DNA from: CAWDPQ01 sp049642465
GTDB taxonomy: Bacteria; Acidobacteriota; Vicinamibacteria; Vicinamibacterales; 2-12-FULL-66-21
Length of the DNA: 15,023 nucleotides
Direction of reading: 5' to 3'
Assembly (NCBI GenBank): GCA_049642465.1
Contig: JBAROV010000251.1
Location: 1 to 15,023 of the forward strand
This document shows positions 1 to 7,295 of the stretch, piece by piece. Below the pieces are notes generated by a model that was given only the letters and a program-made list of their open reading frames with translations, did not search any database and had not been told where the DNA came from. Each line of letters opens with the position of its first letter. Position 1 is the stretch's first letter. Made by a program: the position numbers and the translations under genes.

Positions 1-450
1 GGCGTGCTGGTGTTCTCCATCCCGTTTCGCGCGCGGCAGGAACTTGCGGCCGTCGATCTGATGCACGTGGCCTACGGCTTTTTTGAGTGGGGCAAAGAAC
101 CGGACGGCACGCCATCCCGCTGGTCTGGCCCTCGGGCAAGCTTCTTTGTGGACGGCCGCGCCCGCCTGGTAGAAATCCCGGTGAGCGGACCATCGCCTTC
201 CGGCGTCCTTCAACAGGTCGAGGTGAGCGTCGATGGCCGGCTGGCAAATCGAATCGCGGTCGGTCCCGAGTGGCAGCGCCTGCGCACGCTGCTACCCGAG
301 GAGCCCTCGACGGGACCCCGCCGGATCGATCTGGTCGTCTCCCCCTCCTGGGTACCTGCCGAGGTGATTCCCGGCAATCAGGATCGGCGTGTGCTCGGCG
401 TCAAAGTGGGAGAGATCAAGGTGGTCATGGCGCCCGACGGGGATCGCTGA
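1..450 (+). CDS. C-terminal end of an unidentified protein (5' partial)
   Basis: The reading frame is open from the first base and ends at TGA 448-450, so only about the last 149 residues are present. A GTG at position 4 lies in frame, but nothing suggests it is the true start. The fragment reads like a beta-rich soluble domain: a GFFEWG segment, then RWSGPRASFFVDG, alternating hydrophobic strands, and a closing RRVLGVKVGEIKVV. Similar segments occur at the C-terminus of large membrane glycosyltransferase or polymerase-type proteins in polysaccharide loci, which would suit this context. That is recall of a sequence style, not a firm family match. There is no transmembrane segment or catalytic motif in the visible part. 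It is convergent with the next gene, with only 3 bases between the two stop codons. Confidence 0.7.
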   Translation, partial: GVLVFSIPFRARQELAAVDLMHVAYGFFEWGKEPDGTPSRWSGPRASFFVDGRARLVEIPVSGPSPSGVLQQVEVSVDGRLANRIAVGPEWQRLRTLLPEEPSTGPRRIDLVVSPSWVPAEVIPGNQDRRVLGVKVGEIKVVMAPDGDR

Positions 451-453
451 GGG

Positions 454-2256
454 CTACCACTTCACGGAGGCCTTTGGCGGAACCGTATCGAGGCTGAAAT
501 GCATCTGCAGCAACGTCGTGCCGCTCGTGTAGCACACGTGCTGGATTTCAGCCAGGCGTGCCGGCGGGAGCTTGGCCGTACTGACGATGACGACTTCAGG
601 CTGCCGCTCGGCGATGACCCGCTCGAGTCGTTCAAAGCCGCCAATCACCGGCAGCCCGAGCACTCTTCTGCGAGCCTTCGAAGGGTCATCGTCCAGAAAC
701 CCGACAACCTCGTAGTCGTACGAGTCGTTGTTTCGGAGTTCTCTGATTAGCATCGCACCGGCGTCTCCGGCGCCGTAAATGACGGCACGGCGGCCGGTGC
801 GGCGATGACGTCCGGCGGCCTCTCCGATGACGCGAAAGGACAAGCGCGTGCCGACGAGGAGCAACGCCAGCATCATCGCGTGAATTGCAAACACGCCTCT
901 CGAGTACCCTGTGAATCTGTAGACGTATACCAGGACGGCCACGCTGCCGAGCACTCCCAGTGCGATCCCCTTCCCGTAGGTGCTCAGGTCTCCAAGGCTG
1001 ATGTACCGCCACATCCCCCGGTAGACGCCAACCACGAAAAAACTGAGGAGATGACACGCGATGACGATCGGAAGCGATTGCACGAACAGCGGATGGTAGG
1101 CCGGAAAGTCCTGGTCGAATCGGATAACGTACGCCGAGTAGTACGAGAACATCACAAGGACGACATCGAGGAGCAACTCGAAGACGCGTCGCTTATACGT
1201 CAGGTTGACAAGCAGCGGCGTATACGGCTTGCCGACGAGCAACGAGAAATCTTCGCCGTCGTAGACCTTCACGCGTGCCAGCTGAATCCCGAACAGCGCC
1301 AGTGCGATGAGCAGCAGCGGTCCGAGCAGCAATGCGCCGTATAGGTCCGAGTGCCTTCCGAGCACGGCAGCGGCTCCCCCCATTGCGGCAAGGAGGTAGA
1401 GCGTGAGGACCGCACGTCGCTCTGAAAATCCCATCGCCACCAGGCGATGCGAGGTGTGATCGCGACCACCCTGCGCCGCCGAGCGCCTTGAAAGCAATCG
1501 GGAGAGCGTGACAAACGTGCTGTCGAAGATGGGAATCAGGAGCAGAAAAACCGGAACGGCAATCGCCGACAGAATTGTGGGGTCCGGCGTTGAGGATTCG
1601 CCATGCAGCGACAGTACGGCCAGGCTGCCTCCGAGAAACAGACTCCCGCCATCTCCCATGAAGATCGACGCTGGCTTGAAGTTGTAGACGAGGAAGCCGG
1701 CACTCGCGCCCGCCAACGCTGCCGCATAGGCGGAGAGCGATCCGTCAACGAGGCCGGTCCAGCACGTGATGGCAGCAATCGCCGCAATACCCGCGCAGAG
1801 ACCGTCCATGTTGTCGAGCAGGTTGAACGCGTTCGTGACAAGGACAATCCAGACCATCGTCAGGATGACGTTGGTCGCTGCCCAGGTCGTCCACGCGGGC
1901 ACCGGCCAGAACGCAACAACCATTGACGCCACGGCAATCTGCCCGGTTAGCTTGGTGTTGGGTTTGAGCTTGACGAAATCGTCGAGGAGGCCGAGCGCGA
2001 ACATACCCGCTCCGGCAACCAGAGCCGGCCACGCGCTTCGATTGATTCCACCGCTGAGCGCGACACTGAGCCCTGTGGCAATGAAGAGACCGACTCCTCC
2101 GAGCATTGGGATCGAATGCCGGTGCCATCGATCCTCTTTGGGATACGCAACGGCGCCGAGCGACAGAGCCAACCGGCGGATACCGGGAGTAATCGCGATG
2201 ATAATGGCGGCGGCAACGAGCGCGGCCCAGCCTTGATTGAGGCCTTCGATACTCAT
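454..2256 (-). CDS. WecA/MraY-like initiating sugar-phosphate transferase fused to a CapD/WbpM-type N-terminal module
   Basis: 600 residues starting at ATG. Residues 1 to about 330 form a polytopic undecaprenyl-phosphate sugar-1-phosphate transferase, the family that loads the first sugar phosphate onto the lipid carrier at the inner membrane. Its motifs are complete: HRHSIPMLGG near 45-54, LDD at 91-93, NLLDNMDG at 145-152, IFMGDGGS at 198-205 and HTSHR at 267-271. Residues about 350-480 hold roughly four more membrane helices with YRGMWRY near 412. Residues 488-600 form a Rossmann-like domain with GAGDAG at 495-500 and FLDDDP at 520-525. This second half matches the front of CapD/FlaA1/WbpM proteins and of WbaP-type transferases. 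The protein ends before any SDR dehydratase domain (no YxxxK) or WbaP catalytic domain. It probably initiates the repeat unit, and the added module may be regulatory or structural (inference). No clear Shine-Dalgarno precedes the ATG. Confidence 0.92.
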   Translation of the reverse strand: MSIEGLNQGWAALVAAAIIIAITPGIRRLALSLGAVAYPKEDRWHRHSIPMLGGVGLFIATGLSVALSGGINRSAWPALVAGAGMFALGLLDDFVKLKPNTKLTGQIAVASMVVAFWPVPAWTTWAATNVILTMVWIVLVTNAFNLLDNMDGLCAGIAAIAAITCWTGLVDGSLSAYAAALAGASAGFLVYNFKPASIFMGDGGSLFLGGSLAVLSLHGESSTPDPTILSAIAVPVFLLLIPIFDSTFVTLSRLLSRRSAAQGGRDHTSHRLVAMGFSERRAVLTLYLLAAMGGAAAVLGRHSDLYGALLLGPLLLIALALFGIQLARVKVYDGEDFSLLVGKPYTPLLVNLTYKRRVFELLLDVVLVMFSYYSAYVIRFDQDFPAYHPLFVQSLPIVIACHLLSFFVVGVYRGMWRYISLGDLSTYGKGIALGVLGSVAVLVYVYRFTGYSRGVFAIHAMMLALLLVGTRLSFRVIGEAAGRHRRTGRRAVIYGAGDAGAMLIRELRNNDSYDYEVVGFLDDDPSKARRRVLGLPVIGGFERLERVIAERQPEVVIVSTAKLPPARLAEIQHVCYTSGTTLLQMHFSLDTVPPKASVKW

Positions 2257-2337
2257 GCTAGCGCGTCGGATTGAATGAGCGCGTGGCGCGCTTCTGAAAC
2301 CGACCCGGCGAGGAGAAGTAACCTAGCGCGATAACGA

Positions 2338-2346
2338 AGTATAGCA
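2338..2346 (-). promoter_or_regulatory. Extended -10 promoter for the WecA-like fusion gene
   Basis: On the minus strand these bases read TGCTATACT, an extended -10 (TGn plus a 5/6 match to TATAAT). A TTGACC hexamer lies upstream at 2358-2363, but the spacer is only 14 bases. The promoter would therefore rely on the extended -10. A start near 2331 gives a leader of about 75 nt before the ATG at 2256. Confidence 0.5.
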
Positions 2347-2354
2347 GGATGTAC

Positions 2355-2378
2355 AACGGTCAAATCGACACAACCGTT
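2355..2378. promoter_or_regulatory. Inverted repeat, possible operator in the divergent intergenic region
   Basis: AACGGT (2355-2360) and ACCGTT (2373-2378) are perfect 6-base inverted arms separated by 12 bases. The left arm overlaps the -35-like hexamer of the minus-strand promoter. It lies between the fusion gene and the plus-strand SDR gene, so a bound regulator could act on either. Six-base arms can occur by chance, and no regulator gene is visible in the window. Confidence 0.35.
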
Positions 2379-2450
2379 ACACTTAGCCGTTCGGTTCGCT
2401 CCCGAATGGGGGCGCGGCTCACGGGCGGCCAGAGGAACATCTCCGACGCC

Positions 2451-2464
2451 GGGAGGCCCTACTG
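2451..2464 (+). promoter_or_regulatory. Shine-Dalgarno site and CTG start of the SDR gene
   Basis: GGGAGG at 2451-2456 is followed after 5 bases by CTG at 2462-2464. Translation from there gives (M)RVLVTGNAGFIG, a textbook SDR N-terminus. No ATG, GTG or TTG exists in this frame between 2402 and 2462. The next accepted start, GTG at 2522, would delete the nucleotide-binding glycine loop. The ribosome site is what decides the start. Confidence 0.7.
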
Positions 2465-3487
2465 AGAGTTCTCGTCACAGGAAACGCTGGTTTCATCGGG
2501 TTTCATCTCGCGGAGCTGCTCGTGCGTCGCGGTCATACGGTGTTCGGACTCGACACTCGCGTTCCCCTCGCGCTGATTCCAGGCATCGAGCACCATATCT
2601 GCGACCTGCTCGATGCCGGCGCCGTTCAGCGCACGATTGACGGGATCAGACCGGATGCCGTGGCGCACCTCGCCGCCGTCACTCACATTTACGGGACGAG
2701 CCTGGCCGACTACGCCGCAAACATCGTGGGCGTGGAAAACCTGTCGAAAGCGATCGCACGGAATGCTCAGGTCCAGCGAACGGTGTGCACCTCGACTCAG
2801 CTCGTGAGCACAATCGGTCACCAGCCTCGCTCCGACGAACACTACAATCCGACGACGGTATATGGTGAGAGCAAAGTCAGGACCGAACAGATCTGGAGAT
2901 CTTCGGATGGAGGCGGCACGACCTGGTGCCTCGTGAGACCCACCACTATCTGGGGCCCCGGGATGAACCCGCACTATCTTCGGTTCTTCGGAATGATTCG
3001 GCGTGGGCGTTACGTGCATGTCGGTCGCGATGCCGTGCGCAAGACGTACGGTTTCGTAGGTAACACGATCCATCAGTACGCGCAGCTTCTTCTCGACGCG
3101 CCAGCAGCGTCGATCCACCGCCGTACTTTTTATCTGGGCGACTACGAGCCGATCGATCTGCGTGCATGGGCTGACGGGTTCCGGGATGCACTGGAGGCAC
3201 CTCACATTCGAACCGTACCCGTGACGCTGGCGAGAGCCGTGGCGCGCATCGGCGACATCGTCAACGCAATCGGTTTCGATCGATTCCCGCTCAATTCGTT
3301 CCGACTCCGTAACGTGCTGACGGCGAGTGTTCTCGACCTCGCCGCGACCGAGGCCGTCTGCGGTCCGCTTCCTTACTCACTGCAGGACGGCATCGCTCAG
3401 ACGGCGGCCTGGCTGCGCGCGACATGGTCGGGCTCCCCTGCGGTGCCGCGGATCGTTCAGCCCGAACACAGCCTCCCCGACGCGTGA
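2462..3487 (+). CDS. NAD-dependent epimerase/dehydratase/reductase (extended SDR family)
   Basis: 341 residues if CTG at 2462 is the start. A soluble nucleotide-sugar-modifying enzyme. The TGNAGFIG cofactor loop is at residues 6-13, with an acidic LDTR after the second strand. The active site is YGESK (Tyr134, Lys138), with Thr110-Ser111-Thr112 as the upstream hydroxyl residues. The RPTTIWGPG segment follows, as in the UDP-sugar epimerase, dehydratase and 4-keto-reductase families. The exact substrate cannot be read from sequence. Its position beside a WecA-like initiator is also typical of enzymes that finish an N-acetyl-6-deoxyhexose by reducing a 4-keto intermediate, so that is one possibility (inference). 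It is the first gene of a plus-strand operon. The next gene starts within a few bases of its stop, so translation is probably coupled. Confidence 0.85.
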   Translation: MRVLVTGNAGFIGFHLAELLVRRGHTVFGLDTRVPLALIPGIEHHICDLLDAGAVQRTIDGIRPDAVAHLAAVTHIYGTSLADYAANIVGVENLSKAIARNAQVQRTVCTSTQLVSTIGHQPRSDEHYNPTTVYGESKVRTEQIWRSSDGGGTTWCLVRPTTIWGPGMNPHYLRFFGMIRRGRYVHVGRDAVRKTYGFVGNTIHQYAQLLLDAPAASIHRRTFYLGDYEPIDLRAWADGFRDALEAPHIRTVPVTLARAVARIGDIVNAIGFDRFPLNSFRLRNVLTASVLDLAATEAVCGPLPYSLQDGIAQTAAWLRATWSGSPAVPRIVQPEHSLPDA

Positions 3488-3492
3488 CGAGC

Positions 3493-4716
3493 ATGGGCGA
3501 GCCGCCAGGCAGGATCCTTTTTTTGACCCAGGTCTATCCACCGGATCCCGCGGCCGTGGGCCAGCAGCTGGCCGACGCAGCGGCAGACCTCGCGGCACGG
3601 GGTCGTTCGGTGACGGTGCTCACGGCCGATCGCGGCTACGACGACCCGACCGTCCGATACCCACGTCACGAGACGCGCGACGGCGTGCGAATCGTGCGCC
3701 TGCCGTGGTCATCGTTCGGCAAGCGCTCCATGGTCGTGAGGCTGGCCGGCGGGTTGTCCTTTATTCTGCAGGCAACGCTTCGCGCGCTGTTCACGCGAGG
3801 GCTCAGGCGCGTCGTCGTGACCACCGTTCCCGTGATGTCACCGCTCGCCGGTGCGGCGCTCGCGCTGATGCGCCGGTCCGGCGTGATCTACTGGGTCATG
3901 GATCTCAACCCTGATCAACTCGTCGCCCTCCACGTCATCAAGCGAGGCTCGCTGCTCGTCCGCGCCCTCGACTCGTGCAACGTGGTATTGCTGCGCCACG
4001 CGGCGGCGGTCATCGTCTGCGACGAGTACATGGCAAGGCGCGTCAGGCACAAGCTCGATCCCGGCGATCGGCTGCACGTGGTGACTCCGTGGGCGCACGA
4101 TCAGCATCTCGAGCCGGTGCCGCACGACGGCAATCCGTTTCGCGCGGCACACGTAGCCGATGGGCGGCGCGTCGTCATGTACAGCGGAAACCATGCACTG
4201 ACCAACCCGCTCGGAACGCTGCTCGAGGCCGCCGAGAGGCTGGTGGACGATCCACGGTTGAAGTTCCTGTTCGTCGGCGGCGGAGCCGGCAAGGAAGAGG
4301 TGGAGAGTCGTCGCCTGCCGAACGTGCTCTCGCTTCCGTATCAGCCGCTCGAGACGATCAAGTACTCGCTCTCGGCAGCAGACGTCCACGTCGTCACGAT
4401 CGGATCGTCCGTCGTCGGCATCGTCCATCCATGCAAGATCTACGGCGCGATGGCGGTCGGACGTCCCATTCTGGCGTTCGGGCCGCGGCAATCGCACATC
4501 GGTGACATTGTGGGCCAGGGCCTGGGATGGCAACTGGAACACGGCGATGTCGACGGAGCCGTCGCGGCGCTCCGGGTAATTGCCGACCTGCCCGCCGACG
4601 CGCTCCACGTGATAGGCACGCGTGCCCGGACGCTGCTGCGCGAGCGGTTCGACAGCCGAGCGTCGCGCGATCGCGTTTGCGACATCATCGAGGGCCGGCG
4701 ATTGGGTCGGACGTAG
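3493..4716 (+). CDS. Glycosyltransferase family 4, WcaI/WbuB-like
   Basis: 407 residues from ATG at 3493. A retaining, GT-B-fold cytoplasmic glycosyltransferase that adds a sugar from a nucleotide donor to the lipid-linked repeat unit. The N-terminus ILFLTQVYPPDPAAVGQ and DLAARGRSVTVLT are typical of the WcaI/WbuB group. YWVMDLNPDQ lies at 133-142. The donor domain begins near 227 (VVMYSGNHA), with FVGGGAGK at 260-267 and HPCKIYGAMAVGRP at 312-325. The usual E-x7-E pair of GT4 is not intact in the last motif, as in related WcaI-like proteins. GTG at 3484 is an alternative start, giving a 4-base GTGA overlap with the SDR stop. ATG 3424 would overlap the SDR gene by 64 bases and is less likely. 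Neither likely start has a strong Shine-Dalgarno, which suits translational coupling. Confidence 0.88.
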   Translation: MGEPPGRILFLTQVYPPDPAAVGQQLADAAADLAARGRSVTVLTADRGYDDPTVRYPRHETRDGVRIVRLPWSSFGKRSMVVRLAGGLSFILQATLRALFTRGLRRVVVTTVPVMSPLAGAALALMRRSGVIYWVMDLNPDQLVALHVIKRGSLLVRALDSCNVVLLRHAAAVIVCDEYMARRVRHKLDPGDRLHVVTPWAHDQHLEPVPHDGNPFRAAHVADGRRVVMYSGNHALTNPLGTLLEAAERLVDDPRLKFLFVGGGAGKEEVESRRLPNVLSLPYQPLETIKYSLSAADVHVVTIGSSVVGIVHPCKIYGAMAVGRPILAFGPRQSHIGDIVGQGLGWQLEHGDVDGAVAALRVIADLPADALHVIGTRARTLLRERFDSRASRDRVCDIIEGRRLGRT

Positions 4717-4719
4717 GTC

Positions 4720-5913
4720 ATGCGGATTCTCGTGTGTTCTCCCGGGTTCATGCCCGCTCAATCGGCTGGCGGTCCGCCATTCAGCACGTTCTTTCTTTGC
4801 AGGGGCCTGCAAAGAGTTGGCGCCGAGGTGCGAGTGGTCACGACTGACTGGAACGGCCCGACGCGACTCGATGTACCCACGAATCGCTGGACGAACTACG
4901 AAGAGATCCCGGTTTGGTATGCACGAAACCGGGGCGGGCCAGTCATGTATTCACCATCTGGCGCACGCGTCATCTCCGAGTGGATGCCGCGCGTCGACTG
5001 CGTCATCAACTCGGGCACCCTCTGGTTTCATCTCGGGTTTGCATCCTGGCGTGCAGCGACGCGATACCGAACGCCCTCCCTGACCTACGTGAGAGGTCTG
5101 CTCGATCCATGGGCGTTCAACTTCAAACCTTTCCGGAAACGGATTTATTGGCGGCTGGTTGGCCAGCGTATCCTTCGTGATAGCACAGTCGTCGTGGCGC
5201 TGAGCGAAAGTGAACGGCATGCGATTCGCGCGCTCAATGTTTCAACGCGCATCGAAGTGGTCCCCAACGGCGCCTCGGTCGACCTGGAGCACTCATCTCG
5301 AACCACTCTCGACGCGTCCGTCCCTGCGTTGAGGGGGCGCCGGTATGTGCTGTTTCTCGGGCGACTCCATGCGAAAAAAGGCCTCGATATGCTGCTCGAA
5401 GCCATCTCGATCTACCGGTCAGAGGATCCCGACATGTGTTTCGTCGTCGCCGGCCCCGTGGACCTGGAATATGCGACCGACTGGCAGCACCTGGTCGAGC
5501 GGTTTGGATTGAGCGGGGCGCTCATTACGCCCGGTCCGGTAAGTGGAGCTTTGAAAGCGGCGCTGTTCCACTACGCGGACGTGTTCGTTTTGCCTTCCCG
5601 CAGTGAAGGCCTGCCCGTCGCCGTCCTCGAGGCGCTCGCGGCAGGGTGTCCCGTGGTGATTACGAAGCCGTGCAACCTGCCGGAAGTCGAGGAGGCACGC
5701 GCGGGAATCGTCATCGAGCCAGACCCGGCACAGATCGTCAGCGCCTTGCGGGCGGTGTTGAAGGACGAAAATCTCAGGCGGGCGATGTCTGACAACGCCC
5801 GAGCGCTCGCGCGAAAATCCTTCGACTGGGACGTCATTGCGCAGCGGACAATCACGCTCTGCCGGGAAGTCATGCGCGAGCGCACGCCCGGACGAACGCC
5901 CCTCGCGTCCTGA
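4720..5913 (+). CDS. Glycosyltransferase family 4 (group 1)
   Basis: 397 residues, starting 3 bases after the previous stop. A GT-B-fold retaining glycosyltransferase. MRILVCSPGFMP and the SAGGPP loop (15-20) form the N-terminal acceptor domain. The donor domain contains VVPNGASVD (180-188), FLGRLHAKKGLD (212-223) and SRSEGLPVAVLEALAAG (293-309). The last carries the full E-x7-E pair (Glu296, Glu304), followed by PVVITKPCNLPEV. All key family residues are present, so the enzyme should be active. It ends the SDR-GT-GT operon and converges on the acyltransferase gene with a 6-base gap. Its sugar donor and linkage cannot be inferred. Confidence 0.92.
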   Translation: MRILVCSPGFMPAQSAGGPPFSTFFLCRGLQRVGAEVRVVTTDWNGPTRLDVPTNRWTNYEEIPVWYARNRGGPVMYSPSGARVISEWMPRVDCVINSGTLWFHLGFASWRAATRYRTPSLTYVRGLLDPWAFNFKPFRKRIYWRLVGQRILRDSTVVVALSESERHAIRALNVSTRIEVVPNGASVDLEHSSRTTLDASVPALRGRRYVLFLGRLHAKKGLDMLLEAISIYRSEDPDMCFVVAGPVDLEYATDWQHLVERFGLSGALITPGPVSGALKAALFHYADVFVLPSRSEGLPVAVLEALAAGCPVVITKPCNLPEVEEARAGIVIEPDPAQIVSALRAVLKDENLRRAMSDNARALARKSFDWDVIAQRTITLCREVMRERTPGRTPLAS

Positions 5914-5919
5914 CGTCTA

Positions 5920-7149
5920 TCAGGATCCGCGAGAGCTGGGGGTAAGAGTCGGCGACGTAAAGGTGGTGAGTAGGGGATCGGCTTCGGGTTCGGAGTACAC
6001 GAAGAACCGTTTGAGCCGAAGGAATGGACGCTCGATCACGACATAGCTCATCCAGCCGAGTACGACCGATCCGCCGATACCTGCGACCAGGAACACCACT
6101 GTGTCCACACCCCGCACGCCAGACGAGGGCGGCTGAAATCCATACCACTCCAGCAAAGCGCGTTGAAGCGGAAAGTGCCACACGTAGATGCCGTAACTGT
6201 ACTTACCAAGCCCGCGGAGCGTCCGATTCGCGAGCCAGGGCCATGAGTCTTGCCGAACCGCCGCGACGATCAACGATGCAGAGAGAACGCCGAGGATCGT
6301 ATGCCCCACAGTCACAACAAGCGGGTCACTCGGATAGAAGCGGGGCACGATTGCGATCATCAGTGCGACGGCGCCAACACTCAGTGCAAGCGCGATCGCT
6401 GAGACACCGGTCAATCTGAGTCGCCACCGCTCATCTCGCATCAGGATTGCGACAACGGCACCGATCGTCAACGAATCGGCGCGAGTCAGGGTAAAGCGAT
6501 ACGCACCTTCTGGATCGTACCCAAGCGAAACCCACGCCACCCGCATCGCCAGGGCGATGCACGCCACTCCCACACATACACGCAACAGCCCGCGAGCGGA
6601 CGTCACTTTCACGAGCCAGGGCCAGACGAGATAGAACTGCTCTTCGATGGCGAGCGTCCAGAAATGCGAAAGCGACGCTACGGGCATCGCAATCAAACCG
6701 AAGGCGAGACCGATATTGAAGCTGTACGTCCACAACCACACGTCCCCGGATTCCCCGTCTCGAAGCAGCCCCCATGCGTGCCCCGGCGCGAGTCGAGGCA
6801 GTAGCACAAGGCCAAGAATCAAGGCGGTGTAGTACAGCGGAAAGATTCGCAGAACGCGACGGGCGTAGAACCGACGGAAATAGCCTGCGCCATCCTTGGA
6901 TGCCAGCAGGATGCTGGTGATGAGAAATCCCGACAGGACGAAAAAGAGATCGACCCCCGCCCAGCCGGCGTAAAGGACACGCTCGAGCCAGTTGCTCAAC
7001 GTGCCGGGAAAGCGGTTCGTGAAATCCGCGGCGACGCCAAAATGCAGCGCGAGTACGGCGCTCACCGCGATGCCTCGAACGCCGTCGAGCGCCGGGACGT
7101 GCGCGATTGCACGCCCGGGATCGTCGGCACCCGATCGGGCATTTACCAT
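5920..7149 (-). CDS. Membrane O-acyltransferase, acyltransferase-3 (OafA/YrhL-like) family
   Basis: 409 residues from ATG at 7147-7149. An integral inner-membrane enzyme of the group that transfers acetyl or other acyl groups to extracytoplasmic sugars. VPALDGVRGIAV is at 18-29, and the R-x10-H motif is Arg25 to His36. FYARRVLRIFPLYY and SHFWTLAIEEQFYLVWPW are the other hallmark segments. About ten hydrophobic helices follow, and VIERPF lies near the end. An in-frame GTG at 7236 would add 29 polar residues, but the best promoter places the transcript start at about that point. The downstream ATG also fits the usual distance to the R-x10-H motif, so I chose it. It lacks the SGNH domain found in some relatives. 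It probably acylates a sugar of the glycan made by this locus (inference from context). Confidence 0.9.
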   Translation of the reverse strand: MVNARSGADDPGRAIAHVPALDGVRGIAVSAVLALHFGVAADFTNRFPGTLSNWLERVLYAGWAGVDLFFVLSGFLITSILLASKDGAGYFRRFYARRVLRIFPLYYTALILGLVLLPRLAPGHAWGLLRDGESGDVWLWTYSFNIGLAFGLIAMPVASLSHFWTLAIEEQFYLVWPWLVKVTSARGLLRVCVGVACIALAMRVAWVSLGYDPEGAYRFTLTRADSLTIGAVVAILMRDERWRLRLTGVSAIALALSVGAVALMIAIVPRFYPSDPLVVTVGHTILGVLSASLIVAAVRQDSWPWLANRTLRGLGKYSYGIYVWHFPLQRALLEWYGFQPPSSGVRGVDTVVFLVAGIGGSVVLGWMSYVVIERPFLRLKRFFVYSEPEADPLLTTFTSPTLTPSSRGS

Positions 7150-7239
7150 TTCACGGTCGTCCGGGGTCGCAGGCTCTTGAGACTGAAAGCACTCCGTCGA
7201 TTGAGGGTCATTGCACAGAACGGCGCGGATCGACACGAG

Positions 7240-7248
7240 AGTATAGCA
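7240..7248 (-). promoter_or_regulatory. Extended -10 promoter for the acyltransferase gene
   Basis: On the minus strand this reads TGCTATACT, the same 9 bases as the element upstream of the WecA-like fusion gene. No good -35 lies 16-18 bases upstream. The predicted start near 7233 gives a leader of about 84 nt before the ATG at 7149. It lies in the 146-base divergent gap shared with the hydrolase gene. Confidence 0.45.
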
Positions 7249-7295
7249 ATAGTGGATCGCGACTTGCAGCCGCCGCGCTATTCTGGAAAACGCTC

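Noticed and set aside
2340..2395. A plus-strand sigma70 promoter for the SDR operon
   Set aside because: TCGACA and TACACT-like hexamers are present but not at workable spacing, so no promoter is called.
2459..3205. 248-codon minus-strand open frame opposite the SDR gene
   Set aside because: No recognisable motif, and it lies fully antisense to a gene with complete SDR motifs.
3838..4812. Long minus-strand open frame opposite the first GT4 gene
   Set aside because: It is full of Arg, His and Asp with no domain, and mirrors the codon periodicity of a well-supported glycosyltransferase. It is a high-GC antisense shadow.
7150..7236. 29-residue N-terminal extension of the acyltransferase from GTG 7236
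   Set aside because: The predicted transcript start is at about 7233. The extension is polar, unlike the family N-terminus, and no ribosome site precedes it.
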